From positions 1,240,001-1,304,000 of the forward strand of contig NZ_SMGP01000002.1 of NCBI RefSeq assembly GCF_004339745.1: a DNA stretch of 64,000 nt, read 5' to 3'. The position numbers and the translations under genes are program-made. Source of the DNA: Paraburkholderia sp. BL9I2N2. GTDB lineage: Bacteria > Pseudomonadota > Gammaproteobacteria > Burkholderiales > Burkholderiaceae. A model generated the notes under the pieces. It was not told the DNA's origin. It saw only the letters and a program-made list of their open reading frames with translations, and searched no databases. Shown here in pieces: positions 42,925-52,104 of the stretch; the stretch's first letter is position 1, and every line of letters begins with the position of its first letter.

Positions 42925-43440
42925 ATGGCATCCAGCAAAGCACATCACGCTACCGGTTTTGCAGCCGGCGTCATCGCGGCGGCGATCGTCGCGCGCATCG
43001 GCGGCGGCGGTTCGTTTCATCTCGGCGTGGTGTTGAGTTTCATCACCGGTGTGATTGGCAGCACGGCGCCGGACTGGCTCGAAGTCGCGTGGTGGTCGCA
43101 CGCGCGGCGTCTGTGGATCACGCATCGCACGCTCACGCATTGGGGCGTGGGATGGCTCGCGTTGCTCGCGGTGTCGTACCACTGGCTCGGGCATTCCGTG
43201 TATGCCGCGCCGACGTTCGGATTTGCCTGCGGCGGTCTGATGCATCTGTTCGCTGACTGGCCGAATCCATTAGGCGTACCGTGGATTGCCGGCCGGCATT
43301 CGTTGAATCTCTGGAATAGCGGGCACTGCGATCTGATCGTCGTGGCGGCTTCGTGGGCGGCGGCGTGGTTTATCGGGCAACACGTCTGGTTGCATGGCAT
43401 GCATGGCACAGCTTTGCTGCAGCATTTGCGAATCGGATAA
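42925..43440 (+). CDS. YdjM-like inner-membrane metal-dependent hydrolase
   Basis: 171 residues. The YdjM/DUF457 family pattern is seen: SSKAHHATGFAAGV at the start, GSTAPDWLEV, RTLTHWGVGWLALLA and GGLMHLFADWPNPLGVPWI. The conserved His/Asp residues in HH, D50, H72-type and H106/D110-type positions probably bind a metal, and four membrane helices surround them. In E. coli ydjM is SOS-controlled and of unknown activity. No LexA box was seen upstream. It converges with the AraC-type regulator gene (3 bp between stops). Confidence 0.85.
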   Translation: MASSKAHHATGFAAGVIAAAIVARIGGGGSFHLGVVLSFITGVIGSTAPDWLEVAWWSHARRLWITHRTLTHWGVGWLALLAVSYHWLGHSVYAAPTFGFACGGLMHLFADWPNPLGVPWIAGRHSLNLWNSGHCDLIVVAASWAAAWFIGQHVWLHGMHGTALLQHLRIG

Positions 43441-43443
43441 ACA

Positions 43444-44271
43444 TCACCGCAGCGCGGCCGCGTAGTTCGCGGGCGTCACACCGAGTAAGCGCACGAACGC
43501 GCGCGTCATGTGACTCTGATCGGCAAAGCCCGCTGCGGCGGCTGCATCGGCAAGCGTCGCGCCCCGCGCGATCCATTGCCTCGCGAGCACCACGCGACGC
43601 TGCATTCTGTACGCGTGCGGCGGCAGACCCATTTCATGCGCGAAGCCACGCAGCAACTGAAAACGGCTCATGCCGGCATCGGCGGCGAGATTCGCCAGTG
43701 TGAGCGCAGAGGAAGGATCGTCGTCGATGCGTGCTTTCGCTCGCGCAATCGGACCCAACGCATCAGTCGACGATGAGCGTATCGGCCGCGTCGCATGCAC
43801 GCGCACGAGATGCCCGAGCAGTTCGAGCAACGCCTCCTCGCGCGCCAGATCGTCCGTCACGAAAGGCACTTCCACCGCGACGCTGAAGAGCCGCTCGAAC
43901 AAACGCTTCAGCAAAGGATCGTGCGCCACCGGCTGCGTGAGTTCGAGCTCGCGCGCCGCCGCGCCGGTCAGTTCACTCGCGGCGGTGACGAACATCGACG
44001 GTTCGAAATACAACATGCGCCACGTGCGCCCGCGCTCATCGAGCGGACTGCCGTCGTGGACTTCGCCGGGATTGACCATGATCGCGTCGTTGGCGCGCGC
44101 TTCGACGAGTCCGCGTCCGCTCGCCGACCGGTGCCCGCCGCTGAGGATCACACCGATGCCGAAGCGGTCGTGCGAATGGCGCGGAAACGCATGCGCAGTT
44201 TCGGCCACCGTCGCTTCGACGCCGGCAATCGCGCAGCGAGGCATGTGAACGCGGCCGCGCGGCATGGTCAT
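43444..44271 (-). CDS. AraC family transcriptional regulator
   Basis: 275 residues from ATG 44271 (an in-frame ATG at 44265 is equally plausible). An N-terminal cupin sensor (about 15-110, with HAFPRHSHDRFGIGVILSG and NPGEVHDGSP) is followed by the two-HTH AraC domain (about 175-275): ALTLANLAADAGMSRFQLLRGFAHEMGLPPHAYRMQRRV (split here into two helices) and AAAAGFADQSHMTRAFVRLLGVTP. This AraC_binding plus HTH_18 type often sits next to an amino acid exporter gene; here the neighbours are the YdjM-like gene and the serine acetyltransferase, so the target is not evident. Confidence 0.88.
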   Translation of the reverse strand: MTMPRGRVHMPRCAIAGVEATVAETAHAFPRHSHDRFGIGVILSGGHRSASGRGLVEARANDAIMVNPGEVHDGSPLDERGRTWRMLYFEPSMFVTAASELTGAAARELELTQPVAHDPLLKRLFERLFSVAVEVPFVTDDLAREEALLELLGHLVRVHATRPIRSSSTDALGPIARAKARIDDDPSSALTLANLAADAGMSRFQLLRGFAHEMGLPPHAYRMQRRVVLARQWIARGATLADAAAAAGFADQSHMTRAFVRLLGVTPANYAAALR

Positions 44272-44336
44272 CGCTCAGCAACTGATGGGAGGTTTGCGCA
44301 TCGAAACACGCGAGCACGCGCGAACGAAGCCGCGCA

Positions 44337-45263
44337 TCACTGCCGCCCCTCGTCGGACCGCTCGCCTTCGCGGATCTTGCCTTGCGACACGCTGCTGCCC
44401 GGCGGCACGCTGTGCGTGAGCCACACGTTGCCGCCGATCACCGAGCCGCGCCCAATCGTCACGCGCCCGAGAATCGTCGCGCCGGCATAGATCACGACGT
44501 CGTCCTCGACGATCGGATGGCGTGCGTTGCCTTTGACGAGCGTACCGTCGAGATCCGCGGCGAAACTCTTCGCGCCGAGCGTCACGGCCTGATACACGCG
44601 CACGCGCTCGCCGATGATCGCGGTCTCGCCGATCACGACGCCCGTGCCGTGGTCGATAAAGAAGCTCGGCCCAATCGTCGCGCCGGGGTGAATGTCGATG
44701 CCGGTTGCCGAGTGCGCGATCTCGTTGATGAAACGCGCCAGCAACGGCACGCCCAGGCGATGTAGCGCGTGCGCGAGCCGATGATGCGTCATCGCCCACA
44801 CGCCCGGATAGCAAAGCAGAATTTCGGTGATGTGCTGCGCAGCCGGATCACCGGTGAAAGCCGCCTGAATGTCGCTGACCAGCAGCGCGCGAATGCCCGG
44901 CAATTGCGTGCCGAATTCACGCGCGACGTCAAACGCGCGCGCTTGCAAATCCGCATCGGGTGTTTCACCGAACTCCGGCAAAAAACGCAGCGCGCGGCGA
45001 ATCTGTTCCGCCAGCAGCCGCAACGTGCTTTCAAGCGTATGGCCGACGTAATAGTCGACGGTTTCGTCAGTCAGATCGGGCGCGCCGTAGTGCGTGGGAA
45101 ACAGCGCCGCGCGCAAGCCGGCGACGATGTTGATCACTGCTTCGCGCGACGGCAGTTCGCGAATGCCGAGCGGATGCCGCGTGCGATGCAATTCTTCACG
45201 CGACGCGCGCAAGTCGGCGACGATCTGTTCGAGGCCCCAGTTATGGGAAGGCACGTTAGGCAT
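44337..45263 (-). CDS. epsC: Serine O-acetyltransferase
   Basis: 308 residues. The N-terminal helical domain (1-165) is followed by left-handed parallel beta-helix hexapeptide repeats, with the catalytic stretch GIDIHPGATIGPSFFIDHGTGVVIGETA (here cited by its middle HPGATIGPSFFIDHGTG) and GNARHPIVEDDVVIYAGATI. It acetylates serine with acetyl-CoA in cysteine synthesis. The long N-terminal domain matches the EpsC/CysE subtype seen in Burkholderia and Pseudomonas. It precedes the AraC gene on the same strand by 66 bp; whether they are co-transcribed is unclear. Confidence 0.92.
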   Translation of the reverse strand: MPNVPSHNWGLEQIVADLRASREELHRTRHPLGIRELPSREAVINIVAGLRAALFPTHYGAPDLTDETVDYYVGHTLESTLRLLAEQIRRALRFLPEFGETPDADLQARAFDVAREFGTQLPGIRALLVSDIQAAFTGDPAAQHITEILLCYPGVWAMTHHRLAHALHRLGVPLLARFINEIAHSATGIDIHPGATIGPSFFIDHGTGVVIGETAIIGERVRVYQAVTLGAKSFAADLDGTLVKGNARHPIVEDDVVIYAGATILGRVTIGRGSVIGGNVWLTHSVPPGSSVSQGKIREGERSDEGRQ

Positions 45264-45389
45264 AAAAGGACAGCGCCGTGCGGTGAGCAGGCTTCGAAGT
45301 GATTATGCCGAGAGATTACCGCGTTTTGCCGCGGCTCGCGCAGCACCGCGCGACGGCGTGCCATACGCGGCATGGCACGCCGGAGGCGC

Positions 45390-45623
45390 TCAGATGGTTA
45401 CGCTGCTCGCGTCGATCCAGCGCACGGCCCAATCGCGGGCATGAGCAATGGCGGCCGCTTCGTCACGAAAGCGCAAGTCGGTGGGGAAAAAACGGTTGGC
45501 GACCAGTTCGCCGTCGCTCGAGCGGGAGATGACTACGTAAGGTTGCCAAGTGCCATCGACCGCGCGCGCCGGCGCGCAATTTAACAAATAGCCGCGATGT
45601 GTGAATGCAGCATCGAAGTGCAT
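45390..45623 (-). CDS. Small conserved hypothetical protein
   Basis: 77 residues from ATG 45623. The stretches FTHRGYLLNCAPARAVDG, WQPYVVISRSSDGELVANRF and AAIAHARDWAVRWIDASS show a beta-beta-beta-alpha pattern, and I recognise the type from other Burkholderia genomes as a frequent orphan. No function known. Stands alone between epsC and a hydrophilic hypothetical gene. Confidence 0.7.
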   Translation of the reverse strand: MHFDAAFTHRGYLLNCAPARAVDGTWQPYVVISRSSDGELVANRFFPTDLRFRDEAAAIAHARDWAVRWIDASSVTI

Positions 45624-45953
45624 GTGTCACCCGCCCTGACGGCCCCGTAAAATGTTTTGAGTGGCGCGCAGACGGTGCTGCCGGCCATGAAGAAATAGCC
45701 GGACCGAATGTCTTCAATTTAACCGCGCTTCGCTCGTCGGAGTAAGATCATACTCTGTAGAAAATACGCGTCCATTAAAAAAAACGAAAAGAATCCCGGA
45801 CGCAATCGCCAGCCGAATACCTCACTTGCAACTGCGCATACAACTACGCATGCAACTGCGGACAAAGCGCAGTGAAAACAGGTGAATCAGGGTTTGTGCG
45901 AGGCGGAACGGGTTTTGCTGCATGTCACACCATGTCCTCTTCAAGGAGAACGC
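45624..45953. other. Intergenic region with a short tandem repeat
   Basis: 330 bp between two divergent small genes. Three imperfect 12-bp units (CAACTGCGCATA, CAACTACGCATG, CAACTGCGGACA) lie head to tail at 45829-45864. An AT-rich patch at 45765-45790 (poly-A) precedes them. No open reading frame there looks coding; promoters for both neighbours must lie here. Confidence 0.65.
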
Positions 45954-46409
45954 ATGATGAACAGCGATATCAACAAGCCAGCAGACGCGAACCAGCCGGC
46001 GGCCACTCACGGCCCGAGTTCGACGGAACTGCACAACGACCGCACCCACGACAGCACCGTCGACACCGACGGCAAGAATCTGGAAGCCGCGCGCATAGCG
46101 GGCCACAGCCCGATCTCGCCCGACGAGATCACCACGAGCAATGCGACCCTCACGAACAGCGTGCCCGAGGCGCACGACGGCATGGCCGGCTTCGACAGCC
46201 GGGTTGGCGGCAATCATCTGCTGCTGGCGCTCGAGCCGGGCTGCACGGTGATCGACAAAGGCATGGTCGCGCCGCAGGGCGCATATTCGGCGGATCATCA
46301 ATACGACGATCCGCGACCGGTTGGCAGCCGTCAGGAGCGCGGCCGTATCCATTACGCCCTTAATCATTTACGCCCTACCCGGCTGATCGAATTACATCGG
46401 GTGAAATAA
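45954..46409 (+). CDS. Hydrophilic hypothetical protein
   Basis: 151 residues from ATG 45954, with AAGGAGA seven bases upstream, the best ribosome site for this frame. The N-terminal third is rich in Asn, Asp, Ser and Thr and looks disordered (MMNSDINKPADANQPAATHG). Later segments NLEAARIAGHSPISPDEITT and NHLLLALEPGCTVIDKGMVA are more ordered. No signal peptide, membrane helix or recognised domain. Such proteins occur as orphans in Burkholderia. A strong terminator follows about 75 bp downstream. Confidence 0.7.
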   Translation: MMNSDINKPADANQPAATHGPSSTELHNDRTHDSTVDTDGKNLEAARIAGHSPISPDEITTSNATLTNSVPEAHDGMAGFDSRVGGNHLLLALEPGCTVIDKGMVAPQGAYSADHQYDDPRPVGSRQERGRIHYALNHLRPTRLIELHRVK

Positions 46410-46481
46410 ACATTTGCGCTGGTCCTGATTTGGTCCGTGTTTGAATTCAGACGCAGGCCCCGATTAATCAGTGTATTGCGA

Positions 46482-46520
46482 AGCGCGCACCGTTTGATTC
46501 GCGGTGCGCGCTTTTTCTTC
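46482..46520 (+). terminator. Terminator after the hydrophilic hypothetical gene
   Basis: GCGCGCACCG (46484-46493) pairs perfectly with CGGTGCGCGC (46503-46512), loop of nine bases, followed by TTTTTCTT. Confidence 0.9.
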
Positions 46521-46623
46521 GATTAGAAACTCAGGGTTGCAGGACCTACGCGCCGCGCAGACTGTTTCCTTCTGACGAACGCGGGCAGAATCGACTGCAC
46601 ATCAACCCTCAACGGAGCAGTAG

Positions 46624-47229
46624 ATGAAAAAGATCGTCGTGATCGGCGCCACCGGCACGCTGGGCCAGGCGGTGAGCGCGGAACTGAAGGCGCGCCATGA
46701 AGTGATCGAAGTCGGCGCGACGCGTGGGCAGTACCACGTCGACAGCACCGACCCGGCGAGCGTCGAGCGGCTCTTTCGCGAGATCGGCAAAGTGGACGGC
46801 GTCGTCACGACGACCGGCAAGGTGCATTTCGGTCCGCTGCCCGACATGAGCATCGAGCAGTTCTGGGTCGGCCTGCGCGACAAGCTGATGGGCCAGATCA
46901 ACGTGGTGCTCGCGGCTCAGCAATACGTGAACGACGGCGGCTCGTTCACGCTGACGAGCGGCATCATCGGCGACGAGCCGATCCTGCAAGGCGCGAGCGC
47001 GACCACCGTCAATCTGGCACTCGAAGGTTTCGTGCGCGGCGCGGCGATCGAGTTGCCGCGCGGCATTCGCATCAACGTGGTGAGCCCGACCGTGCTCACC
47101 GAAGCAATGGACGCTTATGCGCCCTACTTCCGAGGCTTCGAGCCGGTGACGGGGCAGCGCGCGGCGATGGCCTATCTGCGCAGCGTGGAAGGCGCGCAGA
47201 CCGGCCGCGTGTATCGCGTGGGATATTGA
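46624..47229 (+). CDS. Atypical short-chain dehydrogenase, second paralogue
   Basis: 201 residues with ribosome site GGAG about 10 bases upstream. It has the Gly motif VIGATGTLGQAV and the same layout as the protein at 24592-25185: TTTGKVHFGPL, LRDKLMGQINVVLAAQ, GSFTLTSGII, and ATTVNLALEGFVRGAAIEL where the YxxxK pair should be. Tyr and Lys are absent in both and Asn is conserved at the Lys position. The final segment INVVSPTVLTEAM is standard SDR. The substrate is unknown. Converges with the dehydratase gene at 47331. Confidence 0.85.
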   Translation: MKKIVVIGATGTLGQAVSAELKARHEVIEVGATRGQYHVDSTDPASVERLFREIGKVDGVVTTTGKVHFGPLPDMSIEQFWVGLRDKLMGQINVVLAAQQYVNDGGSFTLTSGIIGDEPILQGASATTVNLALEGFVRGAAIELPRGIRINVVSPTVLTEAMDAYAPYFRGFEPVTGQRAAMAYLRSVEGAQTGRVYRVGY

Positions 47230-47330
47230 AGTGAAGGATTCACGCGATGCGGTCGAGCCGCATCGCGCCCTCTCCCAGTGATTCGCCACTCTGCGGCGGC
47301 TGCGTTACGCTCTCGACGCCCCTCGTTGAC

Positions 47331-49094
47331 TCAGTGAATCTCCGGCTCGCCCGCGGCGTGCGCATCCGGGGCCGCATGCGCGCCGCCGCGTTGCAGGAAA
47401 TCGAAATCGCAACCTTGATTCGCCTGCATCACGTGCACCTGATGCATCGCGCCGTAGCCGCGCGTGAAACGCGGCGCCGGCTTGACCCACGCTGCCTTGC
47501 GGCGCGCGAGTTCCTCGTCGCTCACCAGCAGGTTGAGTTTGCGCCGCGGCACGTCGAGCTCGATCATGTCGCCGCTCTCGACCAGCGCAAACGGTCCGCC
47601 GATGAACGACTCGGGCGCGACATGCAACACGCACGCGCCGTAACTCGTCCCGCTCATCCGCGCATCCGATATGCGCACCATGTCGCGCACCCCTTTTTGC
47701 AGCAACTTCCGCGGTATGGGTAATTGGCCCCATTCAGGCATACCCGGAGCGCCGACCGGCCCGGCATGCTGAAGCACGATCACACAGTTTTCGTCGATGT
47801 CGAGCGCTTCGTCGTCGATGCGCGCGGCCATGTCGTTGTAATCCTTGAACACCACTGCGCGACCCGTATGCACGAGCAGATGCGGCTCAGCGGCGCCGGG
47901 TTTGATCACGGCACCGTCCGGCGCGATATTGCCGCGTAGCACCGCGAGCCCGCTATTGGGCAACAGCGGCTTGTCACGCCGGCGGATCACGTCGTCGTTG
48001 AAAATCTCCGCGCCTTCGAGATTCTCACCGAGCGTGTGGCCGTTGACGGTTTTCTGCGAACGGTCGATCAACTCGCCGAGTTCAGCGAGCAAGGCCCGCA
48101 AACCGCCCGCATAGAAAAAGTCCTCCATCAGATACGCGCCGGTCGGGCGAACGTTGGCCAGCACCGGCGTGTGGCGCGAGATGTCGTCGTAGCGATCGAG
48201 CGTCAGTTCGATGCCGGCGCGGCGCGCGAGCGCGATCATGTGCACGATCGCGTTGGTCGAACCGGACAGCGCGAGGCAGGTGGTCACGGCGTTGTCGACG
48301 GAACCGGCGGTGAGCAGATCGGAGGGCTTGAGATCCTCCCACACCATCTCGACGATACGCATGCCGGTTTTCGCCGCCATCTGCGCATGACGCGAATCCG
48401 CTGCGGGAATCGACGCGAAACCGGGCAGCGTGAAGCCGAGCGCTTCGGCCGCGCTCGTCATGGTCGACGCGGTGCCCATGGTCATGCAGTGCCCGGGCGA
48501 GCGCGCAATGCCGCCTTCGATGCCTTGCCAGTCGTCTTGCGTGATCGTGCCCGCGCGCAGCTCCGCCCAGTACTTCCAGGCGTCGGAACCGGAACCGAGC
48601 GTCACGCCGTTCCAGTTTCCGCGCAGCATCGGGCCGGCGGGCAGAAAGATCGCCGGCAAATCCATCGAGATCGCGCCCATCAGCAAAGCCGGCGTGGTCT
48701 TGTCGCAACCGCCCATCAGCACGACACCGTCGGCCGGATAGGAGCGCAGCGTTTCTTCGGCTTCCATGGCGAGGAAATTGCGGTAAAGCATCGTGGTGGG
48801 CTTCTGGAACGGCTCGGAGAGCGTCTGCACCGGCAGTTCGACCGGAAAGCCGCCGGCCTGCCAGATGCCGCGTTTCACTTCCTCGACGCGCTGCTTGAAG
48901 TGCGTGTGGCACGCGTTGATCTCGCTCCATGTGTTGAGAATCGCGATGACCGGCTTGCCGGCGTATTCCTCGCGGTCATAGCCCATTTGCGCGGTGCGCG
49001 AGCGATGGCCGAACGACCGCAGATCGTTCACGCCGTACCAGCGGTGGCTGCGCAATTCCTCGGGTTTCTTTCTCTTCGTCAACGTCTGCTCCAC
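47331..49094 (-). CDS. IlvD/Edd family sugar-acid dehydratase
   Basis: 587 residues from GTG 49094. Iron-sulfur ligands appear as Cys62 (NACHTHF), Cys130 ([10 protein letters not shown]) and Cys203 ([11 protein letters not shown]), matching the [2Fe-2S] ligand spacing of L-arabinonate dehydratase. Other markers are [10 protein letters not shown] near the start and [21 protein letters not shown] toward the end. It dehydrates an aldonic acid to a 2-keto-3-deoxy acid. Length and Cys spacing separate it from the larger branched-chain IlvD by degree only, so the sugar acid stays open. Last gene of a transport-catabolism operon, 33 bp after permease 2. Confidence 0.88.
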   Translation of the reverse strand: MEQTLTKRKKPEELRSHRWYGVNDLRSFGHRSRTAQMGYDREEYAGKPVIAILNTWSEINACHTHFKQRVEEVKRGIWQAGGFPVELPVQTLSEPFQKPTTMLYRNFLAMEAEETLRSYPADGVVLMGGCDKTTPALLMGAISMDLPAIFLPAGPMLRGNWNGVTLGSGSDAWKYWAELRAGTITQDDWQGIEGGIARSPGHCMTMGTASTMTSAAEALGFTLPGFASIPAADSRHAQMAAKTGMRIVEMVWEDLKPSDLLTAGSVDNAVTTCLALSGSTNAIVHMIALARRAGIELTLDRYDDISRHTPVLANVRPTGAYLMEDFFYAGGLRALLAELGELIDRSQKTVNGHTLGENLEGAEIFNDDVIRRRDKPLLPNSGLAVLRGNIAPDGAVIKPGAAEPHLLVHTGRAVVFKDYNDMAARIDDEALDIDENCVIVLQHAGPVGAPGMPEWGQLPIPRKLLQKGVRDMVRISDARMSGTSYGACVLHVAPESFIGGPFALVESGDMIELDVPRRKLNLLVSDEELARRKAAWVKPAPRFTRGYGAMHQVHVMQANQGCDFDFLQRGGAHAAPDAHAAGEPEIH

Positions 49095-49127
49095 GATGTC
49101 TTTCGCCGTGCCCCGCAGGGGTTTCCT

Positions 49128-50066
49128 TCAGCGCTTTTGCTCCTTCACTCGCGACACGATCTGCGTCGGGCTCACGAATTGCAGTGCGATCAGCACCCAG
49201 ATCAGCGTGATTGCCATATAGATCATCGCCATCGCATCGATCGATTGCGGCGCGCGCACGCCGGTTGAAAATACAGCGTAGTACAGGGCGACCACGAGCG
49301 TTTGCGTCGCCGGGCCCGCGGTGAAAAAAGTCAGCTCGAACATGCCGATGGTGCGCACGAGCACCAGCAAGCCCGCCGCCAGCATGCCGGGCACAAGCAG
49401 CGGCAGCAGCACGTAGCGGAAATAGCGGAACGTGTTGGCGCCGAAAATGCGCGCCGCCGCTTCGAGATTCGGATCTATCTGTTCGATGAACGGCGTCATC
49501 ACGAGAATCACGAATGGCAGTGCCGGCACGAGATTGGCCAGGATCACGCCGCTCAGCGTGCCGGCGAGGCCGACCTTGTACATGACCGTCGCCATGGGAA
49601 TGCCGTAGGTGACGGGCGGCACCATCAGCGGCAACAGGAAGATCAGCATGGCGACGCGCTTGCCTGGAAACTGCACTCGGGCGAGCGCATACGCCGCCGG
49701 CACGCCGAGCAGGACCGACAGCAGCACGACTGCGCCGACCACTTCGACGGTCACCCACAACACGCTCGCCAACTGGAAGTCGCTCCATGCCTGCGCATAC
49801 CAATGCAGCGTGAAGCCTTGCGGCAACAAGGTGCCGAACCAGCGCGTCGCCACCGAATTGACCGCGACGGTCGCGATCAGCAGCACCACGTTGACGAGGA
49901 AGAACACCATGGCGCCCCACACCAGCACGCGCCAGATTCGGCCCGGCACGCTGGTGCGTTGCCGGGTTTGGCCCGCGCTCTTATCCGGCTCGCGCGCGCC
50001 GTCACCGTGATCTTTCGATGTCGACGCCGACCACGAAGGCTGCGCCGCGCGATGATCGGTCGTCAT
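49128..50066 (-). CDS. ABC transporter permease, second subunit (PotC-like)
   Basis: 312 residues from ATG 50066; the open frame upstream to 50366 is the shadow of permease 1. The first 45 residues are hydrophilic, then about six membrane segments with the permease EAA-like loop EQIDPNLEAAARIFGANTFRYFRYVLLPLL. ATG and the TGA of permease 1 share one base. It pairs with permease 1 in the inner membrane in a type I importer of the spermidine/putrescine/iron/phosphonate class. Confidence 0.9.
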   Translation of the reverse strand: MTTDHRAAQPSWSASTSKDHGDGAREPDKSAGQTRQRTSVPGRIWRVLVWGAMVFFLVNVVLLIATVAVNSVATRWFGTLLPQGFTLHWYAQAWSDFQLASVLWVTVEVVGAVVLLSVLLGVPAAYALARVQFPGKRVAMLIFLLPLMVPPVTYGIPMATVMYKVGLAGTLSGVILANLVPALPFVILVMTPFIEQIDPNLEAAARIFGANTFRYFRYVLLPLLVPGMLAAGLLVLVRTIGMFELTFFTAGPATQTLVVALYYAVFSTGVRAPQSIDAMAMIYMAITLIWVLIALQFVSPTQIVSRVKEQKR

Positions 50067-50944
50067 CAGCCTTTGCCTCCGGTTGCCGGACCGCTGTAGA
50101 AGAAGCGGCGCGCGCCGAGCAGCGCGGCGACCACCAGCAACTGCACGAAGCCCATCACCATCGCGATTGCGGAGGCCAGCGAGTAGTCGTAGCTTTCGAA
50201 TGCGGCTTCGGCGGCGGCAATCGACATCACACGCGTCGGCCCGGCGGGCGCGCCGAGCAACACTGCCGACGGAAACACCGAAAACGCCTGCACGAACGAC
50301 AGACACGCCGCCATCGTCAAGCCCGGCACCAGCAGCGGCAGATAAATGCGGCGAAACTGCTGCCACGGACTCGCGCCGAGCGTCGCCGCCGCGGCCGCGA
50401 GCGTCGGGTCGATGCCGGTCACATACGACAGCGTCAACAGAAACGCAAACGGAAAACCCGACACGATCAGCGAGATCAGCACGCCCCAGAAGTTATGCGT
50501 GAGTCGCACTTCGCGCGCATAGAGATGCAGACCGTGCAGCGCTTGCGGAAACCAGCCGTTCGGGCCGAAGTACGTGAGCATGCCGTCGGCGATCAACACG
50601 GTGCCGAGCGTCACAGGAATCACCAGCAGCGTCGTGACGACCTTCTGATAGCGCGAGTACCGGCGCAATGCGAAGGCCACCGGCACCGAGACGCCCACGT
50701 TGATCAGCGTGGCGGGCACCGCGAGCTTGAGCGTGACGAGAATCGTCGGCCACATCGACGTGTCGGTGAAGAACGTCAGATAGTTGGCCCAGAGGCCGCC
50801 GCCGTTCATCGGCCGGAACGACAGCACCAGACCGTACGCAAACGGATAGATGAACAACGCGACGATGAAGAGCAAAGCCGGCGCGACGAGCCACGCCTTG
50901 GCGTCACGCGGAACGAGCGGCGGCGACAGCGTGGGCAGGCTCAT
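50066..50944 (-). CDS. ABC transporter permease, first subunit (PotB-like)
   Basis: 292 residues. Around six membrane helices (LVAPALLFIVALFIYPFAYG, LVTLKLAVPATLINVGVSVP, FWGVLISLIVSGFPFAFLL) with the coupling loop DPTLAAAAATLGASPWQQFRRIYLPLL. The ATG overlaps the ATPase gene stop by four bases (50941-50944). Substrate follows from the complete system and is not visible here. Confidence 0.9.
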   Translation of the reverse strand: MSLPTLSPPLVPRDAKAWLVAPALLFIVALFIYPFAYGLVLSFRPMNGGGLWANYLTFFTDTSMWPTILVTLKLAVPATLINVGVSVPVAFALRRYSRYQKVVTTLLVIPVTLGTVLIADGMLTYFGPNGWFPQALHGLHLYAREVRLTHNFWGVLISLIVSGFPFAFLLTLSYVTGIDPTLAAAAATLGASPWQQFRRIYLPLLVPGLTMAACLSFVQAFSVFPSAVLLGAPAGPTRVMSIAAAEAAFESYDYSLASAIAMVMGFVQLLVVAALLGARRFFYSGPATGGKG

Positions 50945-52020
50945 GCCGCCTCGGCATCGTAGACGAGCGTGCGCGACGGCGGCACGCGCAAGCTGATTCG
51001 CTCGCCCTCTTCGAATTCTCCGGCGACGCGCGCCCAGATATCGCCGAACGCTGTCTTGACGCGCAGCAACGAATCGCGGCCGCCGTATTCGACGGTCGTC
51101 ACCAACGCGTCGAAGGCATTCTCCGCACCGGGCACGGCGCGCTCCATATCCTCGGGGCGCAACGCGACGCTCACGCGTTTGCTGTTGAAGCCGGCCATCG
51201 GCGTGCCGAGCAGACGCACACCGTTTGCGCTCACCAGCACGCCTTCGCCTTGCGTGCCTTCGAGTTCGAATTCGGCCACGTTGCGATAACCCATGAAGCG
51301 CGCGACGTGCAGATTCTGCGGCCGCGTGTAGACCTCTTTCGGCGTGGCAACCTGTTGCACCACACCCTCCCTCATCACGACGATGCGGTCGGCCATGGAA
51401 AGCGCTTCGTCCTGATCGTGCGTCACGTAGAGCGTCGCACGCTCGAGCTGGTTGTGGATGCGGCGAATTTCCGCGCGCATTTCGATCCGTAGCTTGGTAT
51501 CGAGATTCGACAGCGGTTCGTCCATCAGAATCAGCGGCGGCTCGATCACGATCGCGCGCGCAATCGCCACGCGCTGCTGCTGGCCGCCGGACAGTTGTCC
51601 GGGCAGCTTGCGTTCGTGCCCGACCAGTTGCACGAGCTGCAACGCTTCACGCACCCGGCGCACGGCTTCGCTCCTGCCGACGCCGCGCATCTTCAAACCG
51701 AAGCCGACGTTGTCGAGCACGCTCATATGCGGAAACAGCGCGTAGTTCTGAAACACCATGCCGAAGCCGCGCTTCTCTGGCGGCAGCACGTCGATGCGCT
51801 TGTCGTCGAGCCAGATGCCGCCGGCGCTCAACGGCTGCAACCCGGCAATGCAATTGAGCGCCGTCGATTTGCCGCAACCGGAAGGCCCCAGCAACGCGAT
51901 GAACTCGCCCCGTTGGATGGTCAGATCGAGGCCGCGCAGCGCCGCGATCGCCTGGCCTTCCGCATTCGTAAAACTGCGGCTCACCGAGTCGAGCCGCAAC
52001 TGCTCAAAGTGATGCTTCAT
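50941..52020 (-). CDS. ABC transporter ATP-binding protein (PotA-like)
   Basis: 359 residues from ATG 52020, with AGGAAA upstream. Walker A GPSGCGKST at 45-53, signature LSGGQQQRVAIARA at about 143-156, Walker B PLILMDEPLSNLD at 162-174, switch His in YVTHDQDEALSMADR. The C-terminal 110 residues form a TOBE-type domain (RLLGTPMAG, VSVALRPEDMERA). It energises import by the two permeases. Overlap with permease 1 and short distance to the binding-protein gene show an operon. Confidence 0.94.
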   Translation of the reverse strand: MKHHFEQLRLDSVSRSFTNAEGQAIAALRGLDLTIQRGEFIALLGPSGCGKSTALNCIAGLQPLSAGGIWLDDKRIDVLPPEKRGFGMVFQNYALFPHMSVLDNVGFGLKMRGVGRSEAVRRVREALQLVQLVGHERKLPGQLSGGQQQRVAIARAIVIEPPLILMDEPLSNLDTKLRIEMRAEIRRIHNQLERATLYVTHDQDEALSMADRIVVMREGVVQQVATPKEVYTRPQNLHVARFMGYRNVAEFELEGTQGEGVLVSANGVRLLGTPMAGFNSKRVSVALRPEDMERAVPGAENAFDALVTTVEYGGRDSLLRVKTAFGDIWARVAGEFEEGERISLRVPPSRTLVYDAEAA

Positions 52021-52104
52021 GGCGGTTTCCTGATACGCGTGATGCGCCGTGTCACGTATCACGCGTGGATCGCAACATCATGCATGCACGGCCAGACGAG
52101 GAGA

